The position numbers and the translations under genes are program-made. Positions 57,688-64,000 of a stretch of 64,000 nt of DNA are shown piece after piece. The notes under the pieces were generated by a model. The model did no database searches and had not been told where the DNA came from. It was given only the letters and a program-made list of their open reading frames with translations. This DNA comes from Bacteroidaceae bacterium. GTDB taxonomy: Bacteria > Bacteroidota > Bacteroidia > Bacteroidales > Bacteroidaceae. How positions within the stretch are numbered: the stretch's first letter is position 1; the number at the start of each line of letters is the position of its first letter. Location: positions 62,001 to 126,000 of the forward strand of contig JAFUKC010000029.1 in the NCBI GenBank assembly GCA_017467885.1, in the 5' to 3' direction.

Positions 57688-58761
57688 CTATATCTCTAAT
57701 CCGTCGAGCAGTTGGGCATAAAGTTCCATGCTTCGACGGATTTCACTTATCAGTATATATTCGTTGGCAGTGTGTGAACGTGATGATTCTCCGGGTCCAA
57801 TCTTCAGTGCAGGAATATTCAGAACTGCCTGATTCGACAATGTCGGTGAACCGAAAGGCTTAAGCCCCAGATTTATTGCACGCTTTACAAGCTGATGCTC
57901 CAATGGAATAAAAGAGGAGTTCAAACGCAAAGAGCGTGGTGTTACATCCGATTCTACCTGTGAGCAAATGTATTCGAGCAGTTCTTTGTTGCTGTAGTAT
58001 TCGTTACTGCGTATATCTACAACATAGTTGCAGCTATCGGGGATAACATTATGCTGGGTTCCGGCATTTATTTGTGTTACACTCATCTTAACTCCGCCCA
58101 TAAATTGTGAATCTTTTTCGAATTTATATGTGCGGAACCATTCAATATCGTTCATGGCATTATATATGGCATTTACGCCCTCGTTGCGTGCCGCATGTCC
58201 CGATACTCCATGTGCTGTACAATCGAGTACCATTAATCCTTTTTCGGCCACTGCCGGTTGCATGCCTGTGGGCTCGCCTATTATGGCGCAAGATATAGGC
58301 GGCAACTGTGGAATAACCGATTCAATGCCGTTCTTGCCGGAAACCTCCTCCTCGGCCGATGCAAGAAAAATTGTATTATATTTTTGTGGTGTTTGGCACA
58401 GTTTGTAGAATATTTGCAACAATGCTACAAGCGAGCCTCCATCATCGTTGCTTCCAAGGCCGGTAATCCTGTCGCCCTCCACTATTGGTGTAAAAGGTGG
58501 TTTGCTCCAATTTGATACAGGTTTTACAGTGTCTATGTGAGCATCAAGCAACAGTGTCGGGCGAGTAGTATCAAATCCGGGAGCTATACACCATACATTG
58601 TTCAGGTGGCGTCTTATATCCAATATTTGCGGGCTGCTGCGCTCAATGAATTTTTGCAGTTTGTCGGCAGCATCACTTTCTTCGCGACTTATAGACGGCG
58701 TGCTGATGAGTACCTTCAGCAGTTCTATTGCTTGTGTAACGTTGGCTTCTGATATTGTCAT
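57688..58761 (-). CDS. argE: M20-family metallohydrolase, ArgE-like deacylase
   Basis: 357 aa. Di-zinc amidohydrolase of the ArgE/DapE group. Metal ligands: DAHIDTVKP (His75, Asp77 nearby), GSNDDGGSL (Asp106), SAEEEVSGKNG (catalytic and metal Glu 137-139), and His in SRSHTANEYI near the end. A dimerisation domain occupies about 165-270. In Bacteroides the equivalent step of arginine synthesis uses N-succinyl intermediates, so the likely substrate is N-succinyl- or N-acetyl-citrulline/ornithine; the sequence does not decide. TAAATTTG on the minus strand (58795-58788) is a possible -7 box. Confidence 0.83.
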   Translation of the reverse strand: MTISEANVTQAIELLKVLISTPSISREESDAADKLQKFIERSSPQILDIRRHLNNVWCIAPGFDTTRPTLLLDAHIDTVKPVSNWSKPPFTPIVEGDRITGLGSNDDGGSLVALLQIFYKLCQTPQKYNTIFLASAEEEVSGKNGIESVIPQLPPISCAIIGEPTGMQPAVAEKGLMVLDCTAHGVSGHAARNEGVNAIYNAMNDIEWFRTYKFEKDSQFMGGVKMSVTQINAGTQHNVIPDSCNYVVDIRSNEYYSNKELLEYICSQVESDVTPRSLRLNSSFIPLEHQLVKRAINLGLKPFGSPTLSNQAVLNIPALKIGPGESSRSHTANEYILISEIRRSMELYAQLLDGLEI

Positions 58762-58956
58762 AATAATATGTGCTTATAGCGCGAGTGCAAATTTAAGCTA
58801 ATTTTTTGAAAGAATTTCAACATACTTCCTATTCTTACCATGATAAACAATGATAAACAATCCTATCTCTTTAAATTTCAGCACTGTTTATAACATGCAA
58901 TCTCGAATTATTGTTGTATCTTCGCAGGCGGAAATAAAAGAAACAGCACAAACAAG

Positions 58957-60069
58957 ATGATAACTGCCGATCAATTAAAAGATATCAAGGAGAGAACGGC
59001 TGCGCTTAAGCAGTATCTGGCTATCGACGAGAAGATAATTCAGGTCGAAGAGGAACAACTACGTACACAGGCACCGGGCTTTTGGGACGATGCAAAGGCG
59101 GCCGAGGTACAAATGAAGAAAGTAAAGGCGTTGCAAGCATGGATAAACGGCTACAAAGAGGTTAATAACCGCACCGAGGAGGTTGAGCTTGCAATGGAGA
59201 TGTATCGTGACGAGATGGTTTCGGAAGAGGAAGTAGACGATGCTTATTCACGTGCTTTGACTGCAGTTGAGGAACTCGAATTGAAAAATATGCTTCGTCA
59301 GGAGGCCGATGACATGGATTGTGTACTCAAAATAAATTCGGGGGCAGGCGGTACCGAGGCACAAGATTGGGCAAGCATGCTCATGCGTATGTATATGCGT
59401 TGGGCCGAGGCCAATGGTTACAAAGTTGCGGTTGCCAATCTGCAGGAGGCCGAAGATGCCGGTATAAAAACCGTAACATTGGAGTTGCAAGGCCCGTATG
59501 CCTATGGTTATCTCAAAGGAGAGAATGGGGTTCATCGTTTGGTGCGTGTAAGCCCTTACAATGCTCAAGGCAAACGTATGACATCGTTCAGCTCGGTTTT
59601 TGTCACTCCGCTGGTAGACGATAGTATTGAGGTTGTAATAGAACCGGCACGAATTTCATGGGACACTTTCCGAAGCGGCGGTGCCGGCGGTCAGAATGTT
59701 AACAAGGTAGAGTCGGGTGTTCGTTTGCGTTACCAATACAAAGATCCTTACACCGGTGCCGAGGAGGAGATTCTGATAGAGAACACCGAGACGCGTGACC
59801 AGCCAAAAAATAAGGAGAATGCGATGCGTCAGTTGCGCTCAATTCTTTATAATAAAGAGATGCAGCATCGAATGGAAGAGCAGTCGAAGGTCGAGGCCGG
59901 CAAGAAAAAGATTGAGTGGGGTTCGCAGATACGTAGTTATGTCTTCGACGACCGTCGTGTGAAAGACCATCGTACAGGATATCAGACATCTGATGTCGGA
60001 GGTGTTATGGACGGTAAGATAGATGGCTTTATAAAAGCCTATCTGATGGAGTTTGCCGAGGAGGGTTAA
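58957..60069 (+). CDS. prfB: peptide chain release factor 2
   Basis: 370 aa. Recognises UAA/UGA stops. GGQ catalytic motif at 244-246 (RSGGAGGQNVNKVESG). The recognition tripeptide region reads VSPYNAQG, i.e. SPY where E. coli has SPF. The frame is continuous from ATG 58957: no in-frame UGA and no programmed +1 frameshift signal near codon 25, unlike enterobacterial prfB. TATCTTCG at 58917-58924 is a possible -7 box. Confidence 0.96.
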   Translation: MITADQLKDIKERTAALKQYLAIDEKIIQVEEEQLRTQAPGFWDDAKAAEVQMKKVKALQAWINGYKEVNNRTEEVELAMEMYRDEMVSEEEVDDAYSRALTAVEELELKNMLRQEADDMDCVLKINSGAGGTEAQDWASMLMRMYMRWAEANGYKVAVANLQEAEDAGIKTVTLELQGPYAYGYLKGENGVHRLVRVSPYNAQGKRMTSFSSVFVTPLVDDSIEVVIEPARISWDTFRSGGAGGQNVNKVESGVRLRYQYKDPYTGAEEEILIENTETRDQPKNKENAMRQLRSILYNKEMQHRMEEQSKVEAGKKKIEWGSQIRSYVFDDRRVKDHRTGYQTSDVGGVMDGKIDGFIKAYLMEFAEEG

Positions 60070-60072
60070 GCT

Positions 60073-60543
60073 GTGGCTGTAGAGATAGAACGAAAATTCC
60101 TTGTGGTAGATGATAGTTACAAGGAGCAAGCATTTGCTTGCGACCGCATTGTGCAAGGGTATCTTTGCAGGCAGAATGGAAATTCAGTTCGTGTACGCAT
60201 ACGTGGCGAGAAAGGTTTTCTTACAATTAAAGGACCTTCGTTCGACGCCGGTTTAAGTCGATATGAATGGGAAAAAGAGATTCCGGTTACCGAAGCCAAT
60301 GAGCTTCTTTCGCTGTGTGGCAGTGCAAAAATAGACAAGTGCCGCTATCTTGTTCGTTGTGGCAAGCATACATACGAGGTTGATGAATTTTATGGTGATA
60401 ATGCAGGGCTTGTGGTAGCCGAAATTGAGCTTGGTAGCAAGGAAGAGCAGTTTGAACGACCTGGTTTCCTTGGCCGTGAGGTGACGGGTGAGGCACGATA
60501 TTATAACTCGCATCTTACTCGTTTTCCCTACAAGGATTGGTAA
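60073..60543 (+). CDS. CYTH domain protein
   Basis: 156 aa, GTG start at 60073, 3 bp after prfB. The family opening EIERKFLV (4-11) begins at the right place, supporting GTG. Further acidic and basic strands typical of the tunnel fold: VRVRIRGEKGFLTIKG, YEWEKEIP, YEVDEFYG, LVVAEIELGSKEE. CYTH enzymes hydrolyse tripolyphosphate or make cAMP; small bacterial ones of this type are usually triphosphatases. The stop codon touches that of the convergent VanZ-like gene with no gap. Confidence 0.92.
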   Translation: MAVEIERKFLVVDDSYKEQAFACDRIVQGYLCRQNGNSVRVRIRGEKGFLTIKGPSFDAGLSRYEWEKEIPVTEANELLSLCGSAKIDKCRYLVRCGKHTYEVDEFYGDNAGLVVAEIELGSKEEQFERPGFLGREVTGEARYYNSHLTRFPYKDW

Positions 60544-60960
60544 TTACTGTTTTGTGTTCTCTTTCTTGTGCAGATGGTATTTGTCGATAAACGGTCGTGT
60601 GACATATATACTGAACAGTAACGCACAAAGAACCCCCAAGGTGTTGAACAGAAAATCGTACCTGTCGCCACTGCGATGACCGGTAAATAGGACTTGAGCA
60701 ATTTCCATCGCTCCCCCGAAAAGAATGGGAGCGACAATTGCACCCAATACCATTTTAATTCTGTTTATGCGAGGATGCGAGCGCAGATACTCGAACCACA
60801 ATACCACGCAGAATCCGGCATACATAAGAAAATGTACAATCTTATCCCAATAAGGAATTGTAGGAATATTGTCTGTCGGCGGTTTGAATAGTGAAAGGTA
60901 TATGATTGCCACAATTATTACCAATGAAAAAGGGTATCTTTTCAGTATATTTTTAATCAT
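60544..60960 (-). CDS. VanZ-like family membrane protein
   Basis: 138 aa, four hydrophobic segments. Phrase KIVHFLMYAGFCVVLWFEYL (the VanZ family D-K-x-x-H-F motif) in helix 2 and FGGAMEIAQVLFTGHRSGDRYDFLFNTLGV (E-x-x-Q...R-x-x-x-x-D-x-x-x-N-x-x-G) later in the chain are hallmarks of VanZ. Role unclear; family members are linked to glycopeptide tolerance or lipid handling. Single gene. Confidence 0.9.
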   Translation of the reverse strand: MIKNILKRYPFSLVIIVAIIYLSLFKPPTDNIPTIPYWDKIVHFLMYAGFCVVLWFEYLRSHPRINRIKMVLGAIVAPILFGGAMEIAQVLFTGHRSGDRYDFLFNTLGVLCALLFSIYVTRPFIDKYHLHKKENTKQ

Positions 60961-61331
60961 AAATAAACTAAAAACAGAGTCTTAAAATGTATACGAAGAT
61001 ACCTCTAAAAACAGAATAATAAAACAAACAGCCTGCTTATCGATGAAAAATTATTTTTATTTTACAAAAAGCCAGCGTCGAGGTATACTTTTTTTTATTT
61101 TATTAATAATATTACTGCTTGTATTGAAACTTACGGTTTGAATACAGTCTTCGGAATTTTTCATTTTCGTTGTTCTTAGGGCAACGTTTCTTATACAGCA
61201 ATATGCTTTTATGTTAAAAAATAGAAATATATACCCGTTTTTATTAAAAATAGGAAATAATATTATATTTTTATTGCCAAATTATACGGATTGTAGCCAA
61301 ACGATAATTAATGATATAATATATAAAGATT
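60961..61331. other. intergenic region between the VanZ-like and M60 genes
   Basis: 371 bp with no gene. TATCTTCG on the minus strand (61001-60994) is a possible -7 box for the VanZ-like gene. An imperfect inverted repeat (GTATTGAAAC and GTTTGAATAC, one mismatch) at 61121-61145 is a possible operator. No full promoter was found for the M60 gene. Confidence 0.5.
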
Positions 61332-64000
61332 ATGAAAAAATTATTTACCCTGTTTGCTTTGTGCATATTTGCTGTAATGCAAACATTTGCAGTCGTCCCC
61401 GAGGACGGAAAGATTTACAAAATAGTGTGCCCCTCAAGAGGTGATCTCAAGATTGCCGAGGATATTATCGAGCATACGGTATATTGCCCTGCCGATTTAG
61501 GTGCAAAAGGTTATGCTCAATTATGGCGTCTTGTGCAGGATGGCGATTTTTGGTTGATTCAGAATGTCTATTCCGGTCGTTATTTGCAACATCAGAACAT
61601 GATAACCTATTCTTATACAACCGCAACCACAGCTGCACAGTTTAAAATTGTCGAGCATACATCGTTGGCCTCAAACGGTTACCCCGGTTATTATAAGATT
61701 ATGAACGGTGTATCGACCCTTGGCTTGCATTGCGATGCTGGTTCAAGTCTGGTTCCTTATATGATGGATACCGATTCTCCCGGCGGCTCTTCGTGGAAGA
61801 TTGAACTTGTTTCTATTTCAGAGGAAGAGATTGCTCAGGCACAAGCCGAGTACAATGCCTTTGCGAGTGCAACAGATAATAAAGAAGAAATAATTTCAGC
61901 CTATTCTGCATTCTTCGACGACGAGTTGTGCATGACACTTAAATCGGAATATGCTTCGATGAGCGACGAGGAGTTGACAGATGCAATGGGATCTGCAATT
62001 CCTGCCACACTTGTAGATGCAGCCATTAAGGTTAAGAATGACTCTTGGGCAGCACGCGAAAAAGAGTTCCGCGTACACACTTACGAGGTATACAGCGACC
62101 CCGATGTATGGGGTTCGAAACTTCTCACAAAAAAATATACATGGCAGAACAACCCTACAGGTATATATGCCAATACAGCCGATGTTGTTTATGTGTTTGT
62201 GGGCAGTGATGTTCCCGAAGGTGCAACACTCGAACTCGATGCTGTTACCGATAACGGAAGTCGCGGTTCGCGTACAACATTGAACAAAGGCTTGAACATT
62301 ATACCCATCTCGCGCAGCTACCAAACTTTGTTCGTGATATATACAGCCGACACTTCGGGCGATAAGGTTATTTCCGATTTTGCCGATATTGAAATCCGTA
62401 TTGAAGGTGGTGTATTGAACGGTTATTGGGATATCGAACGCCACAATGATGCCGATTGGATTGATATAAGCCAAAATCTGGCAACACACCCATATATCAT
62501 TATAAAAGGTGAGAACTTTATCTTCAATATGGTGCGCGAGTACATGATAAAAGCCGGCTATTGCCGTGATAAGATTACCGATGCAATTAGTTGGTGGGAT
62601 CAAATGGCTGCATGGCAATGGGGTATTATGGGTATCGAGGATGTTCGCCCCTCTCGTTTCAATAATAAACTTTGTGCACGAACGCTTCCCACCGGATACC
62701 AGTCGGCCACACACTATTATACACAATATTTGGCATCATACATAAGCAACTTGTTGCCCTATGAGCAGGTGATGAACAATGCAGATAATGCATGGGGTCC
62801 GGCCCATGAGAACGGACATGTTCAGCAGGAAGCCATTACACCTATTAATTGCTCCGAGGTTTCGAACAACCTATTCTCGAACCTTGTATTGTATAAACTT
62901 GGTCGTTGGACGTCTCGCGGGGAATCAGTAAGCAAGAGTGCATCGGAGTTCGAGGCCGGGCTTTCATGGCCATCTCGCTCAAATTCTCTCTCGATGCGTA
63001 TGTATTGGCAGCTCTATCTCTATTATCATGTGGCAGGCAACGATACACTTTTCTATCCGAAATTGTTCAAACTTTTACGCGAAGATCCTATTGTTAAAGT
63101 AGGGAGCAGCGATAAGTCATATATAAATAAGGGTAGCGACGACCTTCTGCATTTTGCCGAGAAGTGTTGCGAGGCTTCCGGTGAGAATATGACTGCATTC
63201 TTCGAGTCGTGGGGCTTCTTTGTTCCCATGAACGAACAACATTATGGTGACTATGCCGATTATTACCTTACATCCACACAAGAGATGATTGATGCTACAA
63301 AGGCAAAGATGGCACAATATCCGAAGGTTGCAGGTGGTATCGAATTTATTGAGGACCGTATCGATTATCTGCCTCGCTTGGATGGAATAGAGGGTGAAAG
63401 ATTATATAATGCAGCGGGTGTTACTCGTGATGTTGCTGGTGACTTGGGTAGTTACAAATCGTTTGTACCCGATTCTATTAATAATGTAGCCGAGGGATAT
63501 TCATATAAACGTCAGTCAACCATCCGTAATATAGAGATAAAACATGAAGGAGCCACCGGCGCCGTCGGTTTCCGTGTATATGATGTGGCCGGTAATTTAG
63601 TCACATTCTCCAATAAATATAAGTTTACTATACCTGCATTGGCTGCTCAAGGTGCTATAAAGATTGTTGCGGTACAGGCAAATGGTGTTGAGGTTGAGCT
63701 TCCTTCATCTGCTGTTGTCGGCAACGATGAGGAGCAACTTGATGCTCTGAATTTTTCGTTGACTCTTGCCGAGATACACATCAAGAATATCGCCGAGTCA
63801 CATGAACAAACAGGCTTCTATTACCCTGAACTTGCACAGTCGTTGAAAGAAATATACGAGGGAGCTCTCGAAGCAAAAAATAATGCTTCACAAGAGGTAC
63901 ACACTTATGGCGAATGGAGTTTGATGCTCGATGAAGAGGTTGCAAGAATCATTAGCGATAAATATGCATATATTCCAATCAAGGCACGCAACCTATATAA
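61332..64000 (+). CDS. secreted M60-type (enhancin/mucinase) metalloprotease, 3' end missing
   Basis: 889 codons are visible before the window ends. Signal peptide (1-20, cleavage after TFA). Residues about 25-160 resemble a ricin-like beta-trefoil lectin (QLWRLVQDGDFWLIQNVYSG, STLGLHCDAGSS, WKIELV). The M60 region spans about 260-620: gluzincin zinc motif HENGH (492-496) with Glu493 catalytic and Glu509 (CSEVSNN) the likely third ligand, and GLSWPS/WQLYLYYH after it. M60 proteases cut mucins and other O-glycosylated proteins outside the cell. Later residues (from about 730) look beta-rich. No lipobox, so it is probably released or sorted by another C-terminal signal beyond the edge. Confidence 0.9.
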   Translation, partial: MKKLFTLFALCIFAVMQTFAVVPEDGKIYKIVCPSRGDLKIAEDIIEHTVYCPADLGAKGYAQLWRLVQDGDFWLIQNVYSGRYLQHQNMITYSYTTATTAAQFKIVEHTSLASNGYPGYYKIMNGVSTLGLHCDAGSSLVPYMMDTDSPGGSSWKIELVSISEEEIAQAQAEYNAFASATDNKEEIISAYSAFFDDELCMTLKSEYASMSDEELTDAMGSAIPATLVDAAIKVKNDSWAAREKEFRVHTYEVYSDPDVWGSKLLTKKYTWQNNPTGIYANTADVVYVFVGSDVPEGATLELDAVTDNGSRGSRTTLNKGLNIIPISRSYQTLFVIYTADTSGDKVISDFADIEIRIEGGVLNGYWDIERHNDADWIDISQNLATHPYIIIKGENFIFNMVREYMIKAGYCRDKITDAISWWDQMAAWQWGIMGIEDVRPSRFNNKLCARTLPTGYQSATHYYTQYLASYISNLLPYEQVMNNADNAWGPAHENGHVQQEAITPINCSEVSNNLFSNLVLYKLGRWTSRGESVSKSASEFEAGLSWPSRSNSLSMRMYWQLYLYYHVAGNDTLFYPKLFKLLREDPIVKVGSSDKSYINKGSDDLLHFAEKCCEASGENMTAFFESWGFFVPMNEQHYGDYADYYLTSTQEMIDATKAKMAQYPKVAGGIEFIEDRIDYLPRLDGIEGERLYNAAGVTRDVAGDLGSYKSFVPDSINNVAEGYSYKRQSTIRNIEIKHEGATGAVGFRVYDVAGNLVTFSNKYKFTIPALAAQGAIKIVAVQANGVEVELPSSAVVGNDEEQLDALNFSLTLAEIHIKNIAESHEQTGFYYPELAQSLKEIYEGALEAKNNASQEVHTYGEWSLMLDEEVARIISDKYAYIPIKARNLY

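Noticed and set aside
58957..59060. Programmed frameshift in prfB
   Set aside because: Looked for an early in-frame UGA with a CUU slippery codon; the frame is continuous from the ATG.
61896..62726. 276-codon minus-strand ORF inside the M60 gene
   Set aside because: Antisense to the signal-peptide protease with the HENGH zinc motif; Cys/Ile-rich shadow composition.

Overview
The window looks like a chromosomal segment of a Bacteroidales bacterium (Bacteroidetes). The evidence is an AT-rich composition, two SusC-type TonB-dependent receptors (one with its SusD), promoters of the Bacteroidetes type (TTTG, about 20 bp, TAnnTTTG), a fumarate reductase with a single cytochrome b subunit, a bifunctional RibBA, a PorZ-like propeller protein with a type IX secretion tail, and DUF4843, PKD-like and TlpA proteins typical of the group. 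No phage, insertion sequence, CRISPR array or rRNA was seen.

Layout. 1-2.4 kb: 5' part of a susC gene (minus) and an orphan QueC-like PP-loop gene. 2.4-6.0 kb: frdCAB operon (minus) with a consensus promoter and a perfect palindromic terminator. 6.2-12.3 kb: housekeeping run mnmG-apt-uvrC-dtd-mazG-deoC (plus), with a perfect 16-bp parS-type ParB site between mnmG and apt. 12.3-19.4 kb: polyprenyl synthase (minus), then polA-acyltransferase and ychF-lgt (plus). 19.4-22 kb: mutS (minus), sharing a 27-bp perfect palindrome with lgt. 22.3-29 kb: leuS, then yitT-rdgB-porZ (overlapping). 29-29.8 kb: a very AT-rich gene-free stretch ending in a run of 14 T. 29.8-32.9 kb: two secreted proteins, DUF3472 and a GH109-like oxidoreductase-fold enzyme. 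33.1-34.2 kb: a membrane acyltransferase whose only plausible ATG is cut off from its body by a C7 tract, suggesting an OFF-phase gene. 34.3-38.6 kb: aspartate aminotransferase, ribBA and an LptF/G permease (minus). 38.9-39.6 kb: START-like gene and tRNA-Met(CAT). 39.6-43.1 kb: ruvB, flippase and DUF389 operon (minus). 43.3-45 kb: SpmA/B-like gate protein and ybeY.

The most distinctive part is 45.1-57.6 kb, an eight-gene co-directional operon. It encodes a thioredoxin-less DUF4369-like protein, a SusC with an N-terminal STN signalling domain, SusD, a DUF4843 lipoprotein, a PKD-like lipoprotein and three tandem TlpA-type thioredoxin-fold proteins with CGPC or CGPC-like active sites. It has no glycoside hydrolase and reads as an outer-membrane uptake system joined to an envelope thiol-disulfide module. 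The rest is an M20 desuccinylase/deacetylase (minus), prfB and a CYTH protein (plus), a VanZ-like protein (minus) and, running off the end, a secreted M60-type mucin-active metalloprotease with an N-terminal ricin-like region.

All calls are from reading the sequence. No database search was run, so family names rest on recognised motifs, length and context.
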